Made by a program: the position numbers and the translations under genes. From contig JARWMV010000244.1 of the NCBI GenBank assembly GCA_030998015.1, positions 62,001 to 126,000 on the forward strand: 64,000 nt of DNA. Direction: 5' to 3'. Shown one piece after another: positions 33,761 through 45,068 of this stretch. Each line of letters opens with the position of its first letter. The first letter of the stretch is position 1. This DNA comes from Ceratorhiza oryzae-sativae (Eukaryota > Basidiomycota > Agaricomycetes > Cantharellales > Ceratobasidiaceae). Below the pieces are notes generated by a model that was given only the letters and a program-made list of their open reading frames with translations, was not told where the DNA came from and made no database searches.

Positions 33761-33821
33761 CCTAGTAGCAGCAGGTTGGTAAGTCAGATGCCTTTGCTCT
33801 CTAGGAGTAAGAGCAATATAT

Positions 33822-35131
33822 TGTTATGGGTCAGGGTACACTGGAATATCTAGAGCTTAAGCAAATGTAGATATGTTAGTATACACTAATTGTACTCAAT
33901 ACTTCTTAGACTAGAGTAAGAAGGCTCAAAGTAGTTGCAATACAATCAAGTAACACTCAAGGTAGTCTTAATCTTTCACAGTGTAAACTGACTAATTTAT
34001 AGGTATAAAGAGCAACACTACTATGGTCAGGTTCCCTTAGATATCTTAAATGTAGTTCAGCCCTAGTCGCTTGGACTAACTGATACTAATCTTAATAATA
34101 GACTTAAGCGATGGCTTATAGGATAGATGGTGGGCTGCCTCATGTGTGTACTTCCTCAGCTACAGGTACTTAGATTTCCTCTAATAGCTGATACTTAATG
34201 TCACGCTCAATCAGGCAATATTGTATCCTTATATATCTCTGTATATAAGATACAATGACTCAGACAGTATATAACTAATATGGTACTTTATTCCTCAGTA
34301 CTAGTTATATAAGAAATCACACACAGACAAGAGAAATAGAAAGAGAAAAAGGAAACCAATAACCAGTCTGGGTTGAGTAGAGGAGTGAAGTGATCTGGAA
34401 GGGCCTCAGAGGAGGTCCTTTTATACCCTGAGGAGGGCATTCCAGAGCCAAATAGATACATGCATGCCAGTACAATCATCAAAAGAGGGTACTGCTATAC
34501 TTGGGGTACACCCTAGCCCAGTATAGGATAAAAGAGTAAAGACAGGGTGTGGATCAAAGGCATTGATGCATCTGAGACCTGCTATTGGCTTGTAGATCAT
34601 ATTATCATAGTATATACATGTAATGAACAGAGGCTACATCTCAGTGAGTCATAAAGTAAGTCAGAGAAGCTTCTGGATCAATTTGGGAAGCTCTCCTGAC
34701 TCACTGGAGTCATTAGATCTTGATTGATGGTCCAGTAAGATTCTAATGATCTTCAGGCCATTCCGGCGCAAGGATCTGGTGGATCGCAATGATCTTTGGG
34801 CAGCAGATACCGCCAAAGATTAGCTATTGATAGAGCACAAGATTGCTTTGATAGCCTAAGCAGTTGCCAAGATATGAGTGATGCAATGTTGTAATCAATA
34901 TCTCCTGATAAGAGGAAATATCACAACCTCTTTATCTCTCCAAGATCTTATTGTAAAAACTTAATAAAATATGCGTTGGAGAGCAGGAAATTTGTACTAT
35001 TTAATGGAACGGAAAATAGTACAATTCAAAGCACATACAAATTCAAGTATTTCACAAATTAATTACAGAGGCATCGCTTGAGGTTGGCAGAGCAGACTAA
35101 AATAATAGAAAAATGTTAGTGATCCATAACA
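33822..35131 (-). repeat. LTR1, 5' LTR of the giant element
   Basis: It is 1,310 bp, starting TGTTATGGGTCAGGG and ending GATCCATAACA on the plus strand. The TATA-like CCTTTTATACC (rc GGTATAAAAGG) lies at 34418-34428. Its lower-coordinate flank is the element's internal sequence, not a target duplication, which fits a 5' LTR rather than a solo LTR. Confidence 0.85.
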
Positions 35132-35276
35132 ACTACCTTGAGTGTTACTTGATTGCATTGCAACTACTTTGAGTGTTCTTACTCTAGTCTAAGAAGTATT
35201 GAGTACAATTAGTGTATACTAACATATCTACATTTGCTTAAGCTCTAGATATTTGAGTGTACCCTGACCTGTAACA
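35132..35276 (+). repeat. LTR1 tail fragment
   Basis: The last about 145 bp of a plus-strand LTR1, from ACTACCTTGAGTGTTACTTG to CCTGACCTGTAACA. It lies directly against the 5' LTR of the giant element, in the opposite orientation. The rest of this copy is not found on the far side of the giant element, which points to rearrangement. Confidence 0.8.
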
Positions 35277-36355
35277 ACTTAGGAGAAAATGCTATAGACT
35301 ATAGGCTAATTCTCTTGTTATGTTATGGCTGTCTGTGCAGGTCATAACATCCAACAGGGTGGCTTGGAGGTACTGCTGGTCCTAATAATAGACCAAGGTC
35401 CAGCCAGGCATAGCAAAGGCCAGTGTCTGGTGAGGTCAAGCCAAGAAGGAAAAGAGGGGTAGAAGGAATAAGGGTGACTCACAACACCTCCCTAATGCTT
35501 AAAAACCCCCTAAGTCTCCCCTACACAACCATACACTGCATTACAGCTTCTCTAAGTATGTCAAATCAATTCAGAGCCATTTATTACCCTATTCTACATT
35601 CCTGGTTCACCCTTGAACTTTCATTTAAGATATGTTTCTGACCATGTGCAACTATTCAGCTTGGATGTCACCAGAAACACATGTACACACACTGGTTCAT
35701 AGCATTCCAATGTATGTGTAGAATAGATACAATGTCAGTAGGGATTTTTAAGGTCCTCAAGCATGCTTGGCTTGTTCTCTTGACGTCAAAATGCTGTCTT
35801 GGGGCTGAAATAGTATCTGTGCACTTCAAAGAATATCTTTTGAGCATTAATCTGGTGCAATCTACATGTAGATGAATTCTCTGTGCAAAATGAAGTACAT
35901 ATTCAGAATCCCCTGATTTTTGCGCGTTTTATGAGGCACTAGCAAAGCAGTTGTGGTGGGTTTCACGTTGGCTGAAATATCGGCCTCGAGACTCAAAAAC
36001 ATGAAACTGCTTGTGATTCAACAGGTTTAATTTTCTAAGAGACGTGCTATATACCATTAGAAAGCCCTCAGCTGCACGCATCTAATGAGCTATTATACGA
36101 ATGAAAGTGATCACATTTGAGCATAATAAGTTGCAGGAGTCCCGGAATTCCGTATTGAGTCCGGCTCCTGGCACGCCGGAGCCGGAGCCGGAGCAGGAAT
36201 CAAAAAAAGTGGACGGGGTCCGTCTGCAGGAGGCGGAGTCCTGCAAACTTCTGGCATAGCATCCTTGTTCTCAATCTGTAATGATGACAGTTTGGTCAAG
36301 GACATACAGCTGGCAAGCAAAACCTAGCTTATGCATGGTTCAAAACTGATAGTGT
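35277..36355. other. No gene; boundary between transposon block and gene-rich DNA
   Basis: No coding frame is convincing. CpG-poor sequence gives way to CpG-normal sequence between about 35900 and 36150. At 36160-36200 there are three GGAGCC units (GCCGGAGCCGGAGCCGGAGC) flanked by related words (CCGGCTCCTGGCACG). This is a simple G/C-rich repeat next to the 3' end of the M28 peptidase gene. It may include that gene's terminator region. Confidence 0.5.
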
Positions 36356-39330
36356 TTACAATGTGAAGCGACGGGTTCCTTCCACCAAGCCATCCGCGAG
36401 TTTAGTGACAACTGCCCATGGTGGCAAGAAGACTTTCACCTCATCTAACGCTGGGATCCGGCCGACATCCCATTCAGCCCATTCACATGCAATCCTACCC
36501 GTGAAGCTCGACGTCTCGTCACCTTTCGCCCATTCGAGATCAACTCTGAACACTTTGTCCCACGTGCGGCTCCACAGCCGAACCTCCTTGAAAGTTGAAT
36601 GGCTCGCATCAGCATCATCTCCGAAGCTCCTTTCCCAGTGCCCCCCCTCGACGTGGATCGAGGTGATTGCTGCGTCACTGTAAATCCGGCATGATCGCGT
36701 GTTTGAGCCACGAAGATGGATCGTTGCGTTCCTCGGGCCAGACCTTTGGGCGGTGAATTTGACCCAGTCAGTCGTTGGGCGGGAATCAAGAGTGACGTTG
36801 GGAGCTAATCCGTTCCAGGCGCAATTTGTCAATCCGAGTCTACTTAAGTCCTGAGTGCAGTCGACGTGTTGTGCATGGGGAATGTGACTGTGGATTTGTT
36901 TGAATGGGTCAATAGTAACAAGTTGGACATGGTTGACTCCAGTGTCGAGATTGATAGATTGCTGAAAGAAGACCTTGAGTGGATTGAGGGGAGAAAATGG
37001 GAACGCGACCAAATTGTAGATAGTTGTCGTGAGTAGGACAAGAACAAGGAGAACTACGGCTGAGCGATGGATCAGCGATGCGAATGGCGCGATTGGTAGT
37101 ACGATAAAAACGGCCAACAGGCCAATTGCAAGATAGACTATACTTGGGGCGTGAGTACGACGCCATACACCTCGAACTAGAGCATACCTGTCGTCGGCGG
37201 GTTGCCGTCGGCCAATGTCTGGCCGAGGGCAGTCATGAGCATAAGCAAGATTCCAGTTGCTAGAATGCATGGAAATGCAAGGGCAGCTAGAATCTCCAGC
37301 GACCAAGTAGAACGCAAACCATGGTCGATTCTGGTCACCTGGCTGTTCCCAAAAGTTGGGTGAACGGTGCGCGGCAGCAGGCCTGTTGTCTCAGTCGGTT
37401 CGGAGTTGAAACCTCCACCCTCATCGCCGCCGCTGTGCGTACCGCCGTGGTTGGCATTCGTGGACTGGTCCAAAAATAAAAGTGATACTAGGGACAGCAC
37501 GAGAGCAATCATTTGGCCAGCGTAAGCAAAGGTGACATAATAGAAGCCACCAACGGAGTTGACGTTGAGCTGCCCGGTGACCCAGCAGAGCACGAACCAC
37601 CAAATGACTGTGAAAAATGCATGGCTGGCAAAGGTTTGACACATATTCCCGGAAGTAGGTAGGTATTGTGACAAGGCGCGTGACGAGATGGATAGAGAAA
37701 CGATAGCGACTGCAACAAGTGATATCGCGATGGTGTAGGCAGAGGAGTATACAATCTGTTTCAGCATTAGTATCATGTCAATAACCAACGGGCTTGCTTA
37801 CATATGTATTCGTCACCGCATAAATAGCTGCGAGGCCGAGTGTAGTTACTAGGGTTGTTATGAAGGTTATTGAACTGTGAATGCACGCCCTGGCCTCTAA
37901 CCCCAATCTGCGGGCTGAGCTTTTGTAGCCTCCGGGCGCAGTGAATACAAGGACGCCAACCGCGAGTGGACCTAGGAGCAAAAGCAAAACGTTGAGCGTA
38001 AGCATGCCCCCTTGTGAGATAACAACCATCGTTCTCCCGAAAACTACACGCCAAGTTTTGAGTAAGGTTTAGCGATCGCGCCAAAAGAACTGACTGTCAA
38101 AATATATTGCATCAACGGGTTTCGGATCTTCAGTCTGTCGGGACACCAGCCAGTTCCCAGCCTCGATAGCATTCTCCATCATTAACCAAAGCGATGCTTT
38201 GTTGCCAAGCCAGGCCACAGAATCGTACTTGGTATGATAGCGAGATCTACGGGCTGTGAGGTTCGATTCCAAAGCAACAAGATTGTTCACTACCTTTGAC
38301 GATAGAACGCAAGATCGAGCCCCCTCATGCCTGCTTGTTCATAGACCGAAAAGTCGGTCCCAGAGCGAACGAGCCGACGTTTGAACGCGTCTGACGAGAG
38401 AGTTGAACCATGTGGACGAGAAACAGCACGAAATGATGAGGTAACGTCAAACGACGAGGTTCGAAAAAGCATAGGGCGGCTGCGAAACCTTTCAGTACTG
38501 GAGCTCTCAGAGGCACGTGTTGACCCACCCTCCGTTGCCGGCCCCCTCGAGATTCAGGAAAGTCGTGGGTAGGCGTGACCATGGGTGGTCAAGAAAGCTA
38601 CAGCCAAGGTGAGGGGGGAGCCAAGGGCTGAACCGGATACTTACGCATGAGCACCGTTGAGCCAGTCCTCCTCGCCGTTGTTGATGTTGAACACAACAGT
38701 CCGGGTTGGCCTGTGTGAGGCATAATACTGGACCAGTTGCATGAGGGTTGCGACACCCATGCCGTCGTCGGTGGCACCTGTTGAATGTTGTTGAGGGCAC
38801 TCGTGGGTATTGAGAACCACCTACCGAAGCCGGTCGACACCGAGTCGAAATGCGCGGAGAACAAGACGGCGGAAAGCGAGGTGTCGTGGCCATCGATTTT
38901 GACGAGCAGATTGTCGCCCTCAAAGTATACGATCTGCGGGCCGGAACCGGAATACGTGCCGTTGCTGACGAGGTCGTCGTGCACTTGGATGGTGGGGTGA
39001 GTGTGTGCGATTGCCCGCAGACGTTCCAGCAAATAGCTGCGCACACGGCTGTTGGGGTGCGAGTTGTATGGGTGAGGCGCACGGGTAATCTGTTCGAGAT
39101 GAGCAAGGGAGACATGGGGCGAGGGACGGGGCACCCACCTCTTGCAAGTCGCGCCAGGCTTGGTCGAGATCAAGCCCGCGTTGGTGGGACTTGGGAGGCG
39201 GAGCGGGCACTGTCTCGTGGACGACGACACTGGCGATGAAGACCGCAGCGTAGATGAGCGAGATGAGGGCCGTGACCCGGGCCGGGGTCGGCGCCAGCAG
39301 CACAGACACAAACGCAGCCGGCACACGCAT
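36356..39330 (-). CDS. PFF1: Vacuolar membrane M28 zinc metalloprotease (PFF1 type)
   Basis: Nine exons on the minus strand: 39330-39139, 39089-38825, 38777-38645, 38597-38529, 38488-38294, 38246-38095, 38043-37802, 37755-37188 and 37137-36356. All junctions are GT-AG, and 2,598 nt give 865 residues. The family is a multi-pass vacuolar membrane protein with a luminal M28 peptidase domain. The expected residues are present at the spacing of yeast Pff1: His144 in SAHFDSV, Asp156 in ATDDGMG, Glu188 and Glu189 in NNGEEDW, Glu214 in NLEGAG, His289 in RYHTKYD. An N-terminal membrane helix (residues about 15-38) precedes it. Exons 7-9 give a series of hydrophobic helices and then a long luminal tail rich in Trp and Asp. 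Length fits the family. It shares a 152-bp promoter region with PEX11. Confidence 0.93.
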
Positions 39331-39482
39331 GATGGCGGCCGAGCTTGGTGGTGGGTGAGTCCCGTGACGCGTGATTGACCGGGGTTACCGGATGTAAACG
39401 GGAGCCGGGCAGCCGGGGCACGTGAATCTGGCCACGACTGATATTCGCCCGCGGAGCCATCGCCAGCAACCGGACTCGCGCC
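39331..39482. promoter_or_regulatory. Shared divergent promoter region of PFF1 and PEX11
   Basis: Only 152 bp separate the two start codons, which point away from each other. Both promoters and leaders must lie here or overlap the coding regions. The stretch is GC-rich with no clear TATA box. No specific operator was identified. Confidence 0.6.
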
Positions 39483-40478
39483 ATGGCCGACATCGCCTCG
39501 CAGCTTGTGTTCCACCCCGTGGTGTCGCAGTCGATCAAGGTGCTCGCCACCACCCTCGGCCGCGACAAGCTCTACCGCACCGTCCAGTACTTTGCCCGCT
39601 TCCTCGCCTGGCTCCTGCTCGCCCGCGGACACAAGGTCGAGGCCGCCCGCTGGAACTCGCTCAAAGCCGCGCTCGCGAGCGGGCGCAAACGTAGGTCCCG
39701 CGTGTCGACCCAGCACCCAATGCTCATGCTGTTCGCCAGTCTTGCGCCTCTTCAAGCCACTCGAGCACCTGCAGGCCGCCCTTCGTGCATCCCAGCTCCA
39801 GTCCCTGCGTGCGCATCCCATCGACCAATACACTACCATTTGCCGCCAGCTCAGCTATGCGGGCTATCTCTCGCTCGACGCCATCGTCTGGGTATGACCT
39901 TGCGCTCAGTCCCCGTAGGCCTCTGACACCCCCCTATAGCTCAACTCGGTTCGCTTCCTGGCTCTCCAACCCACCACCGCAGCCAAGGCGAACAAGACTT
40001 CGCAGAGATTCTGGCTCTCGGGGATCCTCTTCAGCATTGTCCACGGGCTGGTCAAGGTATGCGGAGCCCTCTTGCCTCGACCTTGTGCACTAACGTGGCG
40101 GCAGGTGGCCCGGCTCGCCAACGAGGCCAAGCGCCTTCGATCCGTTTCCGAAAAGGGGGTGGGGGCTGATGCAGACAGGCTATCCAGGGCCCAGGCACTC
40201 GACATGTACGTCAGTCGCTGTCGATATCACCCCAATCTCATCCCACTTTCGCAGTGATCGGATAAACACTCGCTATCAGCTCATCCAAGACTCTCTCGAC
40301 TTTTGGTTGCCCGCCTCCAATCTCGGCCTCGTTGGTGTAAACGATGGGGTTGCTGGGATCATCGGGTATGTTCCATTCTTCGCGAACAGAGCGCGACCTC
40401 ACACCGTCTAGGGTGATCACCTCGGTAATGGCCTTGCAGTTGCAATGGAAGGCAGTTGGCAAGACCATGGGAAAGTAA
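39483..40478 (+). CDS. PEX11: Peroxisomal membrane elongation factor PEX11
   Basis: Six exons: 39483-39690, 39740-39891, 39940-40056, 40105-40205, 40255-40365 and 40412-40478, all GT-AG, giving 251 residues. The N-terminus (VSQSIKVLATTLGRDKLYRTVQYFARFLAW) is the amphipathic helix region typical of PEX11, which inserts in the peroxisomal membrane and bends it during division. RLFKPLEHLQAAL and the middle segment ending SGILFSIVHGLVKVARLANEA follow. A C-terminal helix (GVAGIIGVITSVMALQLQWK) ends in the short tail KAVGKTMGK. Length and layout match fungal PEX11. Its 3' end converges on the E2 gene with 83 bp between stop codons. Confidence 0.9.
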
Positions 40479-40561
40479 ATTCACTTCCGCGCACGACATG
40501 TATGACCCGTCGAGAGAAAAAAAGGTCTACTACTACCACAAAATATATGACCCTCAGACAA

Positions 40562-42112
40562 TCAGAGCATAAACGTCAGCGGATTCTCGAGATATCCCTT
40601 GAAGGCCTGCAACCACCGTGCCGCAACAGCACCGTCAACAGTCCTGTGGTCGCTGCTAAGCGTCACTTTCATTATCTGCGCAGTCCGCCATCCCTTTTCT
40701 TCTTCAGGCGCAGGCACAATCACTGGCTGAGTCGCACCGACAGCCAAGATACAGCTCTGCAGCCCATTGATGATTGCGGTAAAGTGAGAGACGCCATACA
40801 TGCCCAGGTTCGAGACAGTGAATGTGCCGCCTTGGTACTCGTTTGGTTGTAGCTTCCCGGCGCGAGCCTTGGCCGCGAGATTCTTTGTCTCAGTTGAAAT
40901 CGCAGTGAGTCCCTTGCCACCAACGTTCTTTATAATAGGCGTTATCAGACCGGTAGGAGTAGCCACGGCCACAGAAACATCCACCAGGTTGTTCCTGCAC
41001 CAATGTTAGGTAAAGTAGCCCCATTCAAGACGAGTACTTACTGCCGGATCTTGTCTCCCATCCACGCCGAGTTGGCCTCTGGAACATCCTGCATCGCGCA
41101 CGCGACCGCCTTGACAATAAAGTCGTTCACACTCAACTTGGTGGCACCCTCCTTGCCAGCCAGGCTCGCGTTGAAAACTTCTCGTAGCTTGGAGACCTTG
41201 CCCATATCGATGTCCGCTGTGACATAATAATGCGGAACTTCTTGCTTGCTCTGAGATAGTCGCTGAGCAATCGTCCGGCGCATATTCGAGACAGGGATAT
41301 CGCTGTACGTTGCCGCACCCTCTGCACCTCCACCAGCAGCGGTCGAAGCCACGCTAGCAGAAGGCTGGAACTTTTCGACGTCCTCCCGAATAATACGACC
41401 ATCGGGGCCAGTACCCTTGACCTTGGCCAAAGGAATACCGCGCTCGAGGGCGATTTTTTTGGCAATGGGAGTCGCAAAGATGGGTACACCGGCCTCGAGC
41501 TGCCCCTTGTCCGACTCTGTCGATGTGCCCTCCTTCGATGACTCCTTTGGTTTCGACTCTTGTTTCGGCTCCTCTTTGGGCTCGGGCTTGGACTCTTCTT
41601 TTTTTGGTGCAGGAGGCTTCTCAGATTCGGCTTCCTTGGCCATTTCCACCGCGGCCGCGAGATCGTCGCCCTCCTCGGCTACAATTGCAATCGGTGTGCC
41701 AACTGCAACATTCTTGGAGTTGTCGCCACGCTGATGGCATATTGAGCCCATGGCGAGCAACGTCAAGCCGGTCGTCTGCTCACAATGATCTTTGCCAGAA
41801 TCCCGTCCTCTTGGGCCTCTACATCCATCGTCGCCTTGTCTGTTTCCTGCACGCTCATCAACACAGCGTCTGGACTTATGCGTGAGAGATCCTACAATTT
41901 CCAGCAATATATCGCCCGCAGTGAACGATTCGCCTTCTTTTTTCTTCCAACTGGCGATACCGCCCTCGGTCATCGTTGGGCTCATCGCAGGCATCGAAAA
42001 TTTCGACAAGGCATGGCGACGCGCGGAAACGTGAAGACCTGAGGAACGCTCAGATCAACCGATTGATAGTTTCCGCAGACTGACCTCGAACGAATACGCG
42101 GGCGAGCGACAT
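40562..42112 (-). CDS. LAT1: Pyruvate dehydrogenase E2, dihydrolipoyl acetyltransferase, mitochondrial
   Basis: Five exons: 42112-42085, 42038-41896, 41846-41784, 41730-41042 and 40994-40562, giving 451 residues. The start at 42112 was chosen because exon 1 plus exon 2 give MSLARVFVRGLHVSARRHAL, a basic Arg/Ser-rich mitochondrial presequence. The lipoyl domain follows (SMPAMSPTMTEGG; lipoyl Lys61 in ETDKATM). A Lys/Pro/Glu-rich linker and the E1/E3-binding domain come next (FATPIAKKIALERGIPLAKV, GTGPDGRIIREDV). The C-terminal catalytic domain ends with HRTVDGA, where His424 and Asp428 act in acetyl transfer to CoA. It is the core of the matrix complex linking glycolysis to the TCA cycle. Only one lipoyl domain is present, as in other fungal E2 proteins. 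Confidence 0.95.
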
Positions 42113-42856
42113 GGCTAGGGCGTGTGCGGGCGCGGATGAGGGTGGGAATCCGAAGATAATAAATCGTTTTCTCAATCAGCATAGCCACCACGTGATACGC
42201 CCCAACCATACCCCTATCAGTTTCCCCAATATGCACAAATTGTCGTCAATCGCGCGACCATCAACGGACTTGAACGCAATTCAATTTAGACAAGCGACCA
42301 GTTCACTCTCATACCACTCGCATTCTATGCTGGTCAATCTGTTGGTGCTGGTGAGTCCAACCGACTTGGAGCTCCAGCTCCAGGGCATTCAAGAGCTCTG
42401 CAATCCCCAATCGGAAGAAGTGGCTCGGATCTCGGGCACAATCCCAACTCATCATCCTATGCAAACGTAAACATACTTCCTGGGACGCTCGCAGTTATAT
42501 TTCCAACATCCCCGATCAATTCGCCCTGTCGATCACACCAAATCACGTTTCTGCCTCGGCCTTTGATGCAGCGCCGCAGGAGCTCCATTCAGTTGTACCC
42601 TTCTCTGTCTTGCCCCCCTGATGAAACGTTCATGACGATCATACGCTACTCGGGGCTATTGCTGCTCCATCGATAATCTTGATTCAATCCCTCTCCAAGT
42701 TGGCGCCCGCCAAGCTAAGATTGCCCTTGGCCGTGCGATCCAGCCCCTGCCTCGTGCACGAGCGCTCATCATAGGGAGTAGGCCGAGAGAAATGTCAAGC
42801 CTTATGTACGTCGCGACTCTGAACTATCTTGCATCCGCCCCTCCGCCCCCTCTGCC
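42113..42856. other. Intergenic, no gene seen
   Basis: This 744-bp region lies between the start codons of LAT1 (minus) and the P450 (plus), so it holds both promoters. Frames here are short and lack domain content. No TATA box or repeat stood out. Confidence 0.5.
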
Positions 42857-45068
42857 ATGGATGGCTTTACACTTCAGATGGTTGCAGCCGTCTGCATTGT
42901 TCTTCCTGTCAGCTACTACTTGCTCAAACCCGCCTCAAACATACCTCTACCCCCAGGGCCCAAAGGCCATCCGTTGTTTGGCAACGCATTAGATGTAATG
43001 TGAATTCAATACAACACCCATTAATGCGCTAGACTGCATCCTAGATCTCTCGAGCTGGTACATCCTGGCTAAAGTTTGCAGAGTACGCGGATACCTATGG
43101 TGAGCATGGCTCGATTCATGCGCGCTTTATCCAGTGCTGAATCGATGAGTATCGCAGGGCCTATCGTATCCGTGCGGATATTCCACCAACGTATTTTCAT
43201 TCTATCCGGTCCCCAAATCGCCACCGAACTTTTAGAAAAACGGGCTGCGCACTACTCCAACAAGGGCGCAAATGGCATGGCCAAGCTGTGAGATGTATAG
43301 TACCCAACGCCATGAACTATCTAACCCCATCGGAACAGAATTGGGTGGGACAAGGACATCATGTTTATGTCACAAGGCCCGATATTCAAGCGCTATCGTA
43401 CCATGCTCAACCGTGCTCTTAACAATAGGGTTGCCCTCGATTATATTCCGATACAACAACATGAAGTTCGAAAGCTTATGAAACGCCTAGTAGAGGACCC
43501 TTCTCGTTTCATGGAGCACGTCCATTTGTAAGAGTTCGCGATCATTCGATGTTTACCAGAACGCGTTGGATTCGTGGTCGAATTTCTGTCTAGGATGGCG
43601 GCCAGTATCGCCGTTCGAATAGCATACGGCCATGAAGTTCAGTCACACGACGATCCATTTGTACAAGTTGCGGAAGAGCAGATGGCGGGTTTATCAGAAC
43701 GTAAGCCCAAACGCTCTAGCTGTGCTCGGGACCAACCGTGTTACAGTGATGTTGCCGTGGAAGTGGATAGTCAATGTAATCCCAGCTTGTACGTATTGCA
43801 TGGCACTGCCTGTGAGCACCGAACTTACTGGACATTTAGTACGCTATCTTCCTCTCAGTCTACCGATTTTTCCGTTCCAACGGCGAGCAAAACAAGCCAA
43901 ACACATTTTTAACCTCCACTGCGAAGAACCTTTTGCATTTGTTCAAAAGCAGATGGTATGTCGCTTTTGGTGTGACTGTCGGGAAATTTATACCCCGGCA
44001 TGGTATTTGATTAGGCGATGGGAACGAGTGAGGTTTCGTTCACTTCAAAGCTGCTGCAACCAGACGACGCGGATATCCCCGATGAGGAAACTAAGCAACA
44101 CATCAAGGTATTAGCGTCTCTCGTGCTCTCCCAAACGAGCTAATCCATTCTTCTGTGTGCAGTGTATTGCTGCGACGTTGTATGGCGCCGGCTCGGACAC
44201 AACTGTGTCTGCTGTGCAGTCGTTCTTCTTGGCTATGGTGCTGTATCCCGAGGTCCAGGCTAAAGCCCAGGCTGAGATCAAGGCCTATACGCAAGATCCG
44301 TCGAGAGGTATTGCTCGCAACATTCTTTCCCTCGCAGATCGGCGTCATCTTCCATACGCTAGCGCCCTCGTGCGAGAGTTGCTCCGGTGGCATCCGATTG
44401 TGCCCTTGACTCCTCGTCGGCTGGGCACGGAGGACGATAATAACATAATATCTAGAGGCCAAACCTATCGCATTCCGGGAGGGTCGCTCATCCTAACGAA
44501 CATGTGGTTAGCAACTTTTTCCTTGGCTCGCCTAGTCATATATGATTGATCAGGCTGGATGACACAGGAAAATGCTCCATGACCCTGATGTTTACGAGGA
44601 GCCGAAAAAGTTTAAACCCGAGCGATACCTGACTGCGAATCCACCCCCAGATCCGGAGAGTTATGCTTTTGGTTTTGGTCGAAGGTGAGTACCCGGTTGT
44701 TTCTAGTCCCGAATTGATACGCCTAAATGTTGTCTTAGAATATGCCCTGGACTGCATATAGCCCAACAGTCATTATGGCTTTCGGTTAGGTAAAGTCGTT
44801 GAAATCTGCCTTTTTTTTTTTTTTTCATGAGCTCAAATCTTCTCGCTCAGCAACCTGTTGCTCAACTTTACCATTTCCAAAGCCAAGGATGAAAAGGGCG
44901 AAGAAATTACACCGGAGGAGCGCTACACGACCGGGATCGTTAGGTGGGCTGTCCCAGTTTACCTTGTGCTCTTCCTGATGGCATCTTCCTAGTCACCCAC
45001 TACCTTTTGTTTGTTCGATTATTCCTAGGGATGGCTGCAAAGAGTGGATTGTGGACTCTGCCGAATAG
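42857..45068 (+). CDS. Cytochrome P450 monooxygenase, complete
   Basis: Thirteen exons: 42857-42994, 43045-43099, 43158-43287, 43339-43527, 43594-43700, 43747-43788, 43840-43955, 44015-44107, 44163-44506, 44568-44684, 44739-44789, 44851-44943 and 44993-45068; 516 residues. An N-terminal anchor (MVAAVCIVLPVSYYLL) is followed by the Pro hinge (IPLPPGPKGHPLFGN). The I-helix motif is AGSDTT (299-304), ExxR is Glu362-Arg365 in RELLRWHP, and PERY and the heme loop FGFGRRICPGLH (Cys446) follow. The tail SHPLPFVCSIIPRDG is typical of basidiomycete P450s near the CYP620/CYP5037 and O-methylsterigmatocystin-oxidoreductase-like group; this grouping is from memory. Substrate unknown. It acts at the ER membrane with a reductase. 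No other biosynthetic gene is adjacent, so a cluster role is not supported. Confidence 0.92.

Larger units (their letters stand above)
21130..35131 (-). mobile_element. Giant Ty3/gypsy (chromovirus-type) element with accessory genes
   Basis: It is 14.0 kb, with LTR1 copies in the same orientation at both ends. The two LTRs share a private variant not seen in the solo copies: the stretch with AATTCAAGTATTT and TTAATTACAGAGG (22350-22380 and 35040-35070). They are therefore the 5' and 3' LTR of one element. In minus-strand order it holds a long Gag, PR-RT, RNaseH-IN-chromodomain, a small membrane protein gene, a coiled-coil gene with two introns, a two-exon gene and a polypurine tract. A solo LTR3 sits in pol. 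The flanks (GGTAA and ACTAC) do not match, so one side has been rearranged. No TGG-type primer site is evident after the 5' LTR. Stops and frameshifts make it non-autonomous now. Confidence 0.85.

Noticed and set aside
38255..38270. tRNA-like GGTTCGATTCC
   Set aside because: It lies in an intron of the PFF1 gene, and the surrounding sequence has no tRNA fold.
38598..39839. 413-codon minus-strand frame through PFF1 and PEX11
   Set aside because: It reads across the promoter and PEX11 exon 1 on the wrong strand. Only its central part is a true PFF1 exon in this frame.
42857..45068. Secondary-metabolite gene cluster around the P450
   Set aside because: Neighbours are a pyruvate dehydrogenase subunit and a kinase; no synthase, transferase or transporter gene is adjacent.
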